From Lineus longissimus (lineage: Eukaryota; Nemertea; Pilidiophora; Heteronemertea; Lineidae), in the NCBI RefSeq assembly GCF_910592395.1, contig NC_088313.1:1862501-1926500 (forward strand): 64,000 nt of DNA, given 5' to 3'. The notes below the pieces were generated by a model. It was not told where the DNA came from and did not search any database. It saw nothing but the letters and a program-made list of their open reading frames with translations. The position numbers and the translations under genes are program-made. Numbering within the stretch: the stretch's first letter is position 1; each line of letters starts with the position of its first letter. Positions 22,781-35,200 of the stretch are shown here, in pieces.

Positions 22781-24427
22781 TTAAACTTATCCCACCACAT
22801 CAGTTTTTGGTTTTTCCACATTGGTAAAACCTGCATTTACTCATAATTTTTTTAACCTATCCATTCAGCTCTGTGTTTGTGTATTCTTGTATTCATAATG
22901 CACCCTTCCGCCTTGTCAAGTCAGTGTGAATCATGGATGTGATTTTTACCCATATCGAAAGCAAAAAATCATCCATTTCCACGCATGTCCCCTTCACAAT
23001 GTTCCTGCGCTCAACTTCATCAATTTCGCACACGGCGTATCTCAATATTTCCAGTGTTTTGGGAAATGATCCAAAATTTCCCAAGATGATGCCATGCTGA
23101 AACCTTGTGGTGGTGACGATGTATTCAATGGTTGCCAGTAATAAAATGCGTGAGAATATTTGGAGGAAATTTGGGTGAAAATCTGATCCACTCGACACCA
23201 GTTTCTGTCAAAATAGAAGGGTATAAATTATAATCATTCTCTGTGCCATTCTTTTCATAATGAATCAGTAAAGACTAGTCTTTATTTATTCTTGATTTCA
23301 TGTGTATTTGATCAGTGCTTAGATGTCTCGATAGATATTCGGGGTCAGTTGTGATGTTTTTACCAAATAAGGCAACCGCACAACAAAATAGGAATAGGAG
23401 TTCATGAATATGAACACTGTTGAAATGCCACTGTTTGAATTTATCAGTTGGGACCAAGTTAAAGATACGCGTTTCCAGTTTTTCATGTTGATAAGTGTGT
23501 TCCATTAAGGTCATCTCTGGGGACAGGGTTTGCTAATTTTGGAAAATTGGTGCATGGCTGTATGAGGGTGTGCATACCTGACCTTGATGGAAGACCGTCC
23601 CTGCGGTGTTGGGACAAAAAGCATTTCACCGTTTTTTTTGCAACTCTTCCATCCATTGGAACTTTAATTATGCTGTTTATCATAATTGCTTCATAGAATT
23701 ACGTGTAACTTTTGAAAAGTAAATGTGTTTTTTGTGTCAAGGGTTAAGACCTGTGTGTTCTACACCAGTGGGATTGTGTGTGATTTTCATAGGCATTGGA
23801 ATAATGGTGACCAGCTAGTGTGCAGGCATCACGTACAAGCACATGGGGTGAGAACTCTTACAGAGACGCACCCCTGCAGGCATCTGGCCCAAACAAGCTT
23901 TGAAAATGGGGTTGTGACCCTTCTGACAGCTCAGCTAATGATATTGTACTGTAGAGCAATAAGATCATTGTTAGGTTTGTTCAAGAACAGGGTGTCCCAA
24001 AAGAGTGTCACTCTGCAACCTGCGTCGGATCCTTCGATTCTGCTAAAAGCTTTTCTGCGGTGGGTCTGAAGCATTTGTAGATCTGTTTAAAAATATGATG
24101 AATTATGTGTTCAAATTTCGTTCTAGTTTGGGAAGCCAAGGAAAACTTGACTAATTTTTGATGGTATTGTACGACACTCTTTTGGGACAGACTGCCATTA
24201 TGTTGATCAATGTCAGAATGTTCTATCTTCTTTGTTGGGCTTTTCCTGATCTATTGATGATTAAACTATTGTAAATAAACAAAACTGTTACTTGAAAAGT
24301 TATTTTCACAAGCTGTTCGGAGCTGAGTCTCCCCCTCAAGCAGACAACGTCCCTTCCTCAGGCCAATGTCATTCTCCCCAGCAACCATATTGCTTTTACA
24401 AAAGTAAAGCAAAGTACACAATTCTCA

Positions 24428-26180
24428 ACTCCCATCCTCTCAAGCAGACGCCCTCTCCTCTTCAGGCAGATGATGTCCCCTCCACAAACAGACAACCTCT
24501 CCTCAAGGAGATCACATCACTCCTTAAGCAGATGGTGTCCTCTCAAGCAGGCAATGTTGATGTCCCGCCTTCATCAACTCCCATCTTCTCAAGCAGACGC
24601 CCTCTCCTCTTCAGGCAGATGATGTCCCCTCCACAAACAGACAACCTCTCCTCAAGGAGACCACATTATTCCTCAAGCAGATGGTGTCCACTACAGCAGA
24701 CAATGTTGATGTCCCTCCTTCATCAACTCCCATCTTCTCAAGCAGACGCCCTCTCCTCTTCAAGCAGATGATGTCCCCTCCACAAACAGACCTCTCCTCA
24801 AGGAGATTACATCACTCCTCGAGCAGATGGTGTCCTCTCAAGCAGGCAATGTTGATGTCCATCCTTCATCAACTCCCATCTTCTCAAGCAGACGCCCTCT
24901 CCTCTTCAGGCAGATGATGTCCCCTCCACAAACAGACAACCTCTCCTCAAGGAGATCACATCACTCCTCAAGCAGATGGTGTCCACTACAGCAATGTCCC
25001 TCCTTCATCAACTCCCATCCTCTCAAGCAGATGCCCTCTCCACTTCAAGCAGATGATGTCCCCTCCACAAACAGACAACCTCTCCTCAAGGAGATCACAT
25101 CACTCCTTAAGCAGATGGTGTCCACTACAGCAGGCAATGTTGATGTCCCTCCTTCATCAACTCCCATCTTCTCAAGCAGACGCCCTCTCCTCTTCAAGCA
25201 GATGATGTCCCCTCCACAAACAGACCTCTCCTCAAGGAGACCACATCACTCCTTAAGCAGATGGCGTCCTCTCAAGCAGACAATGTTGATGTCCATCCTT
25301 CATCAACTCCTATCCTCTCAAGCAGACGCCCTCTCCTCTTCAGGCAGATGATGTCCCCTCCACAAACAGACAACCTCTCCTCAAGGAGATCACATTACTC
25401 CTTAAGCAGATGGTGTCCTCTCAAGCAGGCAATGTTGATGTCCCTCCTTCATCAATTCCCATCCTCTCAAGCAGACGCCCTCTCCTCTTCAGGCAGATGA
25501 TGTCCCCTCTACAAACAGACAACCTCTCCTCAAGGAGATCACATCACTCCTCAAGCAGATGATGTCCACTACAGCAGGCAATGTTGATGTCCATCCTTCA
25601 TCAACTCCCATCCTCTCGAGCAGACGCCCTCTCCTCTTCAGGCAGATGATGTCCCCTCCACAAACAGACAATCTCTCGTCAAGGAGATCACATCACTCCT
25701 TAAGCAGATGGCGTCCACTATAGCAGGCAATGTTGATGTCCCTCCTTCATCAACACCCATCCTCTCAAGCAGACGCCCTCTCCTCTTCAAGCAGATGATG
25801 TCCCCTCCACAAACAGACAACCTCTCCTCAAGGAGATCACATCACTCCTTAAGCAGATGGCGTCCTCTCAAGCAGGCAATGTTGATGTCCCTCCTTCATC
25901 AACACCCATCCTCTCAAGCAGACGCCCTCTCCTCTTCAAACAGATGATGTCCCCTCCACAAACAGACAACCTCTCCTCAAGGAGATCACATCACTCCTTA
26001 AGCAGATGGTGTCCACTACAGCAGGCAATGTTGATGTCCCTCCTTCATCAACACCCATCCTCTCAAGCAGACGCCCTCTCCTCTTCAAGCAGATGATATC
26101 CCCTCCACAAACAGACATCCTCTCCTCAAGGAGATCACATCACTCCTCAAGCAGATGGCGTCCTCGCAAGCAGACAATGT
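24428..26180. repeat. ~149 bp minisatellite, about 12 units
   Basis: Units begin with GATGGTGTCC or GATGGCGTCC near 24532, 24681, 24827, 25112, 25261, 25411, 25560, 25708, 25857, 26006 and 26155, mostly 149 bp apart; one unit near 24976 is shortened. Each unit itself contains four or five copies of CTCAAGCAGAYG or CTCAAGGAGAYC, so it grew from a short motif. Open frames of 60-174 codons cross it on both strands only because stops are absent from the unit; since 149 is not a multiple of three, each unit shifts frame. It is not treated as coding. Confidence 0.9.
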
Positions 26181-26344
26181 TAATGTCCCTCCAACAAGTA
26201 GACAACATCCGTCTTCAAGTAGACAAAAATCTGTCAACATGCAGGCAATGTCCTCTGGTCAAGCAAACGAAATACCACCCCCTCAACAAGTGAACACCTT
26301 GAGTCTGATCATATTGCTGGTGAGTTACAGGGAGACTCAAAACC

Positions 26345-26590
26345 GAGGTTCCTTGTACCTGGTGTCTATGCCAGGGCAAGCTAAGACCCCACCAAGTGAG
26401 AAACATGAGTAGCTTGCGTGGACTCTATCTCTCTCGCCAAAGTCGGACCACTAGGCCAATAAACCCAATTGGCACCTAACCGTAGTGGCACGCAAGATAC
26501 GCTCATCCCGCCTTGGAGGAGGATTACTCCTAGGAGAATGACCCCTCCAAGTGCAGAGCGAACGCTGAAGAAGAAGAAGCTGGTGAGTTA
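26345..26590 (+). mobile_element. Dispersed non-LTR-like repeat with GAAGAA tail
   Basis: Contains ACCTGGTGTCTATGCC, CCCACCAAGTGAGAAACATG, AATAAACCCAATTGGCACC and ends GCGAACGCTGAAGAAGAAG, an (AAG)n tail suggestive of a retroposed 3' end. Pieces recur at 35380-35460 (minus), 48540-48625 (plus), near 49535-49560, and 52310-52400 (minus). Confidence 0.55.
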
Positions 26591-29296
26591 CAATTCCAAC
26601 AGGCATTCATTTGTTTGGGAATGTGGTGAATTTGGCAGATCTCTTCAACTGGTTCATGGAACGCCGGACATCTCAAATGATCCTCCCATCATCATTGCAT
26701 GTTAGTGAGAAAAGACTATTCTTGATGTTCCCAATCGTAGAATAGCATTACCACATAGCTGGAGTAGTCGGTCAACCTGGCCCTGGGACATGTTCTCAGT
26801 AGGATACCACGACAACATCTGCAATGGTTTTAGGACATTCTCCCAACAAATGGCAGAATCTCTACCCGTTTGGCTTATCCTTTGAGGTTCGGCCCTCCCG
26901 AGACTCTACAGAAAGACTCTAAAACAGTATGACATTTTTTGCTTTTATTCAGGACGCTAACCACTTTACCATCGAGATACCTTGAAACTGTTATCTTACC
27001 GGGTACATCAATTTCATTATGACAGGCAACAACATGCCAATCCAGACCGAAGAATGAGCAAGTTAACATTATGAAGTGGGTCCCATGAAAATGGGGTCCG
27101 AACATTCAATTATTGAGTGATATTTTAGGGCATGTACTTCTCATGAATTTTCAGGGCTTTGTAACTTGAACACATCTAATGAGTTTATAGCCATTACATG
27201 ATGAACATTGGTAAAAACAAATACCGGCAAATTTGCCAGCAAAAGACTCAAGCCCAAGGTTATCACGAGGCTTCACTCAAGAGAGGCAGTTCCAGGAATT
27301 TACATAGACAGGTAGGCCAAGGTTATGCAACTTTGGAGTCTTCCAAAGATGCTAACCATGGGTCATGTTATTACCCATCCAAGTTTTGCAGATTCTGAAT
27401 GACCATTGCAGTCTTCATCAAATTTGTCTGCAGTTTTTAATATGATCGCCTGCTTTTGCATCTGATTTTCCAGTCATCAAGATCAATTCATATACAGTGG
27501 GGTAAATACATGTATATCAGGGAAATTCAGAAGAGGCCTACACTGGCCTATTTCACATTTCTTATTCCATATAACCCAACATGTATCAAAGAGGGGGGAC
27601 CACAGATGCAATAATATAGATAAATACAAGTGAAGATGCTAATAATCCTAGCTTATCATACCTGCAACAAAGCCAGTGCTCACCTTCCAAATCAGGAAGT
27701 TTCCTCAACACCAAAATCAGGCAACACGGCAATAGACTGTGTGTGTTAAAACCTGTAGCAACACACAACACTAGCTAAAGAGAACATGAAAACTAATTAA
27801 CATCGAAATACATCATACAGTGTAGCAACAATCCACAGAGCCTCATCTTCTAATTAAGCATTACAGCAATGGGGTAGCAGACTTTCGATAAATGCCTATA
27901 GATGGCGTAGCAAGGCCCGTGCAAACCACGTAACGACCACGCCAACTGCTGATGATGAGAATGTCGTCACAGATAAAATCTGATATTTCATCACGATATC
28001 AATCATTATAAGCTTGGTGCAACTACAAGATGCAATGCAGCTTTTTTGACGAACTTTATCATCATTATAACTATACATTTATCTCTCATACAATTAACAC
28101 TACACATGACTGCAATGACAATATCATACATAAAAGAATTCTAACCACTATACTACATGTAGTATGTGGTTATTCTCACTACATTATTAGTACATGTAGA
28201 ACATGTAAATATAGCTACGATAAAGTTACATTATAACTCTATTAAACATATGAAAGTCACATAATTAAGGCATAATACCTGACCGAAGTTGGTAATTGGG
28301 CCCGTTAGCCACAATCAAGAAAAAACAGAGACATGCACTATTGAATATATAATGTCAGCCGAGCAAACAAAACATCTCACACAATAAGCACATTTCAAAG
28401 AACCTACAATATGCATTTCTGCAAAATGGTCATTCATCAACTCTCACCAAACTCGGAGAAGAATTTGTATCTGGAAATGCTTTCCTATAGTTTCTCAACA
28501 ATACAAGTACTTGTAATGCATTGATGCATCAAAGCCTTGTAAGTGAGGGGGAAATACAAGGATTTCTGGTCTGGCCGTCATCTTTTGGTCAATGTCCAGT
28601 TACACATAAACACGTCACTCCCAGAATAAAATAAGATAACTTTCTGGGTTGTGTGAGCTGAACAAAAAGTCGTAACTTGATCAACGTTGACATATTCTAT
28701 GATTAAAAAAGAACTTGGGACTATAAGTCCGAGCTCTTACACTGGACAACCTCTCAACATCTGTTACACCTTGAAAGCAACATCAACAGCAGTTTAATGC
28801 TTTTCAAGTAATTCCTCAAAGAAATAATTCTCACGTTCAACATACAGATGTTCAATTCCAAAAATATCACACATATTTCTTTGTTGGTATTGATAATAAC
28901 ACGTGACGCACCCAGGCGTTGAAACAAGAATAGAAAGTTTCCGATGTTTTTACAGTGGTACAGGTAGACAAACCATTCTGACAACAGAACTATTCAACCC
29001 TTATGAGACAGGGCTATTTCTGTATCAGAAACCTGTCAACAAATGTCACCATCAATTCAATGGCAAAGATCCTGAATGAACCTCAAGCCAGAAAAAATAC
29101 GATGATAAATTCTTGAGGAGGAACCTCAAACACTCTACCATACATCCTTGTTTCAAACATTTGTCGGGATTCGTACAGGTATATCACTCAATTCGACTGT
29201 CTCACATGTTTATTAAACAGCACAAGATCTGTTCGAATACAAGAATGTGATTTGATCATGGGGACTGCCAGCCTGTCCTCGTTGGGGCGATCCTGT
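26591..29296. other. Spacer downstream of the zinc-finger gene
   Basis: AT-rich sequence with no recognisable coding exon. A minus-strand AATAAA at 29214-29209 is about 85 bases after the zinc-finger gene's stop and is the likely polyadenylation signal. The rest is unexplained. Confidence 0.45.
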
Positions 29297-32200
29297 TTAG
29301 TGTTTTGACACAGCACCAGCAACTTGTAGGACAACCTTAGCATCACTCTCCGACTGCAAAACAGAGAAGATAAATAGGGTGGTGATTTCCAGTCAGACCA
29401 GTTGTTGGTGATCAGATTAATGATAATTATAATATTGAGTTCTTATACAGTGCTTTTCCATGTTTCCCTGTTTAAAGCACTTTTGGGACATCATATTATT
29501 ACCCTGGTCTCCACAGAAGTCAATCAGGGGTTTCAAGGAGCAACCAGAAGGTGCTCATTTGAACTCGACCAGTAGGGGAACCAAGCAGTGTCTCGGCCAG
29601 GAGTCGAACCCACGACCTCTTGATCATGAGGCCGACTCTCTTCCACTGCCCCAGGTTCTGCTGAACAAGAGTGCATCCTACTATAGAGTTGGCATGCCTG
29701 CCAATCGAAGTGATGTGTACAGGCGACATGAACACATAGACTCTTTCTTTAAAACCATCCCATAACACCACCCGCTGACATTACCTCCCCTCCACTTTCT
29801 ACCTGATCCCAAGGGGAAACCTAAAACCACCCCCAAACACCACCCGCTGACATAACCTGCCATCCACTTTCTACCCGACCCCAAGGGGAAACCTAAAACC
29901 ACCCCCAAACACCACCCATTGGCATAACCTGCCATCCACTTTCTACCTGACCCCAAGGGGAAACCTAAACCACCACCAAACACCACCCGCTGACATAACC
30001 TGCCATCCACTTTCTACCTGATCCCAAGGGGAAACCTAAAACCACCCCCAAACACCACCCATTGGCATAACCTGCCATCCACTTTCTGCCTGACCCCAAG
30101 GGGAAACCTAAAACCACCCCCCGCTGACATAACCTGCCATCCACTTTGTACCTGACCCCAAGGGGAAACCTAAAACCACCCCCAAACACCACCCGCTGAC
30201 ATAACCTGCCATCCACTTTCTACCCGACCCCAAGGGGAAACCTAAAACCACCCCCAAACACCACCCATTGGCATAACCTGCCATCCACTTTCTACCTGAC
30301 CCCAAGGGGAAACCTAAACCACCACCAAACACCACCCGCTGACATAACCTGCCATCCACTTTCTACCTGATCCCAAGGGGAAACCTAAAACCACCCCCAA
30401 ACACCACCCATTGGCATAACCTGCCATCCACTTTCTGCCTGACCCCAAGGGGAAACCTAAAACCACCCCCCGCTGACATAACCTGCCATCCACTTTGTAC
30501 CTGACCCCAAGGGGAAACCTAAAACCACCCCCAAACACCACCCATTGGCATAACCTCCCATCCACTTTCTACCTGACCCCAAGCGGAAAACTAAAACCAC
30601 CCCAAACACCACCCGCTGACATAACCTCCCCTCCACTTTCCACCTGACCCCAAGGGGAAACCTAAAACAACCCCCAAACACCACCCGCTGACATAACCTC
30701 CCATCCAATTTCTACCCGACCCCAAGGGGAAACCTAAACCACCCCCAAACACCACCCATTGGCATAACCTGCCATCCACTTTCTACCTGACCCCAAGGGG
30801 AAACCTAAACCACCACCAAACACCACCCATTGGCATAACCTCGCCTCCACTTTCTACCTGACCCCAAGGGGAAACCTAAACCACCCCCAAACACCACCCA
30901 TTGGCATAACCTCCCATCCACTTTCTACCTGACCCCAAGGGGAAACCTAAACCACCCCCAAACACCACCCATTGGCATAACCTGCCATCCACTTTCTACC
31001 TGACCCCAAGGGGAAACCTAAACCACCACCAAACACCACCCATTGGCATAACCTGCCATCCACTTTCTACCTGACCCCAAGGGGAAACCTAAACCACCCC
31101 CAAACACCACCCATTGGCATAACCTGCCATCCACTTTCTACCTGACCCCAAGGGGAAACCTAAACCACCCCCAAACACCACCCATTGGCATAACCTGCCA
31201 TCCACTTTCTACCCGACCCAAGGGGAAACCTCAATAACACTCACCATGTTCCCAATCATACTCAAAAGCTTCTTCTTTGTGTTACTCTCCTAAAAAAAGA
31301 CAATAATAGGTTTAACAACTTTCCGACTCTGACTCTGACTTGAACTACGAGATTGATTCGCAGTCAGTTATGGACATCCTTGGTATCAATGATGTGATAA
31401 AGGAAAGAATGCCATTTTGGCCACGGTTGTACCTTAGGAAATAGGAGGTAAATGCCACTGCAGACTAAAATCATATTCGTACCTCATTTTGTTTCTTGCC
31501 ACTCGCTGCCTGTTGTCCCTGCCTCCCTCCCCCACCACGCGGCTTCCCCATCCTATCGTCATATCCCTGTCCAGGGCCAGGCCTTCCCCATGCCTCGTTA
31601 TTCCTTTGTGAATAGCCTCCGTGAGAATTTCTATTAGCACGATTGTCTCCACCCGGACCTTGATTGTTTTGTTGTGGCATGTTTGGTCGTTTTCCACGTC
31701 CTCGAGCTTCCCATAAATCACCTGGATAACAGTCATTGTTGTACATTACATTATTGTTTGACATGCCCTGAAAGTTACTCCCAATGCTAAAATCGTCTCT
31801 AGTCCAATCAGTAAATCCATGATCTAAGCGTACGTCTCGTGCCGGCATACGGCGATCCCGCATCCCCATGTTTTGATCCCGCATCCCCACGTTTTGATCC
31901 CGCATCCCGATGTTTTGGTTCATCATCTGATTACCCATCATGCCTTGCTGATTACCCATCATGCCCCAGTTGTGATTCATCGTCTGTTGGTTGCCCATTT
32001 GCTGCATCAGCAGGCCACGTCCACGACCTTGTTGTTGCAAGTGACCTCTATTGTTGAAACCTGAAAGTTTTGTGAAGGAAAAATGCCTTTAGAATCAAGA
32101 ATATTTCCTCGGTGGAAATTTGAAGGGTTTATTCGGGGACGAGGGGACAGTCACTATTACTCAATTGTATCAATCACTATTACATGTAACCCTTGAGCCC

Positions 32201-35200
32201 TCCAAACGCCCGTGGACGCCCACAGTTTTTTCCTTCAAACGCCTGTGACCCAGCGATTTAGGGGTGACGTCTGCCTTGAAAGTGCTGAATGAAAACATTG
32301 TTCAACTCGAGCCGATTTTCGGAGCCAAACCTCTGCTCAATCATGGAGTTATCCGTTACTGACGAGTGATGAGTGATCTACAAATTTCATGTTGAAATAG
32401 CTCATTTTTAGACATTTTTAGGCATTTTTCTGGAGGATCAGATAGAAAAACAGGTTAAAAGGAAATTCATGCCCCAACTTGTTTACCTTGGTGCCCCATC
32501 ATGCCCCTCCCCAAACTCAAGGGTCCATAGTGATCCCTGGTCTTAGGTAATGGAATGCTCATCAATGGTCGAACATCGCCACCCCTGAAAAGGTGAATAA
32601 ATACTTAAACTGATTATGGAACAAATATCAGCAAAATCTAGGCCATCATGTGAATCAATAAGTCAATTTCATATTTTTATATCACGATCCGTCACCTCAA
32701 GAAGACAACTCAAATCATTCTACTTTTCAATGAAAAAATTTTCAGAATAAGAAGCAAATTGATTATCAGTATACACATAATATAACCAAGTATAAATTAC
32801 AATAATTACAATTATAATCCATATTTGATATAACATAAGAATGCATTCATACAAATCTTAAATAGCTGTCCAAACAACAACCTCAACATTACCAAGAAAC
32901 TTGAACTAAAAAATACACAAATTACATTGTAATTACAAAAAAAAACATCAACACACCAATTTTGCCTGCCCTGTCCCCCCCATCCTCTATTCCTTGAGTC
33001 CATGCGTCCATCTCGGCCACTCTGACCACCCCTTCCACTCTGTCCAGCCCTTCCACTCTGTCCACCTCTGCCGGAACTTTTCCCACGATCATTGGCACCA
33101 GACTTGTCCCCGGATTTTTGCCCGCTTCGTCTAGCCTTTGCTTCGGCTGCATCCTTTGTGAGGAGATCGGAGTACATTTTCCCCCTGGGCTTTCTGTCCC
33201 GATTTTGTCCTTGATTTGTATCCTTTTTCAGTTCCTTAGAGTCTGAAAGAATTGAAAAAAAAGGAGGATCCGCTATAGATTGGTATTCAGGTTCTGATAC
33301 AGACGACTCTTCATTACAGCAATATTCAGCACTGCCTCTTGTGTTCATTCAAGGCAAGTTCTCACCATTGATGATCTATTCTAAAATACCTTGGTACCGT
33401 AAAGTCAACTTTTAAATGGAAAATGCATAAGCCTCGTTCTGAGAGCGGAGTGTTTTGGACACGCAACCAAGATGCTCTACCAAAGTTCCCTCGGGTTGCA
33501 CTAAAATGTGGAACCATGCACACGTCACGTCAATGGAATTTCAGCTCACTTCAGAAGTTTGAGGCTCTTAAAACACTGCTTCCAACACAAATCAGTCAAG
33601 GAAGCATCAACCACCCTAAGTTTTTTAATGAGCACTACACATATTTGCCGAGAAAAACGCTCCAAATAGCCCATTTGCGTGGATTTTAGCATCACTTGAG
33701 CGAGCCGATGCGGACTTCCTATGCGCGCTGTACAAAATGTACATGTCTCATTTTCTGTAACGTTGCCGTAACATAATGTAAACAATGGCGCTACCGGCGC
33801 TCCGGCCGGGCCGGCGATGGATGGAATTTGCCAAATTCGCATATTTTCGTGGCCTATCTTTTTAAGTTTGAGGTATTTTAGAATAGAAATTGAACCCTCG
33901 GCTTCGGACCTTGGTTGAGTTACCAAGACACTCTCGGGTGGAGCTAAAATTTCGTCCAAACCCTCGCCTGTCGGCTCGGGTTTGGACTGTATTTTAGCTC
34001 CACCCTCGAGTGTCTTGGTAACTCAACCAAGGTCCTCCGCCTCGGGTTCAATTCCTTAATTCAATATACTGTAGAAACTTCAATGCCGTTTATTATAACT
34101 GTAATGATTTCGACAAAACCCTATATCTGGATTTGGATACTCTTGGCCTCACCGGTCGAGCCAATGTGTCTAGTTGGTGCTTTACCCAATCATTGCAATC
34201 ACGACGCCTACTCAGTATGCTACAGGGTTCTAGCCTATGCCGGCAGCAAAGTAGGATGGATACCCGACTAGCCTTACCAGGTGTTGTATCCTTAGAGTCA
34301 TCCAGCTTCACTTTAATAATCTGACCACGACCTTTGGACTCGATGATTTCCTCTGCGTACTTCAATGCCAGTTCTTTCTGCGTCGTCGTGTTTTTCTCGG
34401 ATGCGATTATTTTGGCCCAGTCAGCATAGTGCTTAGCCTGAAAGGTAAACAGGCAGTTGACATGTTACTCACTCTATTTCAAATTCTTCATTCTAAAACA
34501 TCTTGGTAACGGGATCAGGACAATAACCCCCGGACCTTTAGCCGGCGGATATATACCCCCGGGACATTCACCCCCGGCCATACACCTGCGGACATTTACC
34601 CCGTAGGACACTTAACCCCCGGACAAATACCCCCCAAGTAACAATATCAATTCAACCCAACTTACCATGTAGTTTAGCTGGTGGCGAATACCTTTGAGGT
34701 GAGGAAAGAGGTCATTGGATCGCAACGAGCCACAATCACATATTGTACAGCAATACTGCAGGACACGTTTACTATTGAACGAGTAAATTTCCGTCACATT
34801 CTCAATACCTGAAATTAAAAAGATCCAGTCTTGACGCAAAATCTTTAATTAGACCAGCATTTTTACCAGAGTAAAAATAACTGGTGATAACCTCTTATGC
34901 AGTTCATTGACTGGAGTCAGTATTGTTATGCAACGGTATGCAATGTTACCCAGATGCCGAGCTCACATAATCAACTACCTGAGGGAAACTTGAAACTGCG
35001 AAGATTTATCAATGGACGCTTATTCCCGCCTTAGGTTTTAACCGGGTCGTTCAAAACTCCCCATTTTTACAAGTGTTTCATGATTGGTTTCCTTTAACAA
35101 ATTCACTGATATGATATTGATAGGTGATACACCACCCAATGTTTTCTGAACATGCTTACTCATATTTATCACTGTGCAAGATCTACATGCACACAGCAGC

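Larger units (their letters stand above)
19930..24290 (+). other. SorCS 3' flank, probable 3' UTR and spacer
   Basis: No coding exon was identified. An AATAAA at 24274-24279 is a possible SorCS polyadenylation signal, which would make a 4.3 kb 3' UTR containing MITEs; earlier ends are equally possible. On minus, 23683-22893 has three short open frames of protein-like composition and an AATAAA near 23285, but no family was recognised. Confidence 0.4.

Noticed and set aside
22893-23683. Possible minus-strand coding segments (frames of 101, 79 and 66 codons)
   Set aside because: Composition is protein-like and an AATAAA is nearby, but no motif or consistent splice phase could be found; kept only as a remark in the flank entry.
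24292-25351. Long open frames (up to 174 codons) with SSRRPLLFRQMMSPPQT-like repeats
   Set aside because: They are translations of the 149 bp minisatellite. The unit is not a multiple of three, frames exist on both strands, and there are no flanking splice signals in a consistent phase.
26875-27105. Second THAP-like motif (FGPHFHGTHF) on minus
   Set aside because: The match is limited to a few residues, with no Cys pair or basic helix around it.
29590-29660. Candidate tRNA gene (CAT anticodon-like) on minus
   Set aside because: A and B boxes are present but the acceptor stem does not pair and SINE body follows directly; called a tRNA-derived SINE.
29681-30779. Minus-strand frames repeating GFPLGSGRKWMAGY
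   Set aside because: They are stop-free translations of the 71 bp array, lying within an intron of a well-supported gene.
33546-33959. 137-codon minus frame
   Set aside because: It spans the boundary of the TIR element and the hairpin inside an intron, and would not be in phase with the zinc-finger exons.
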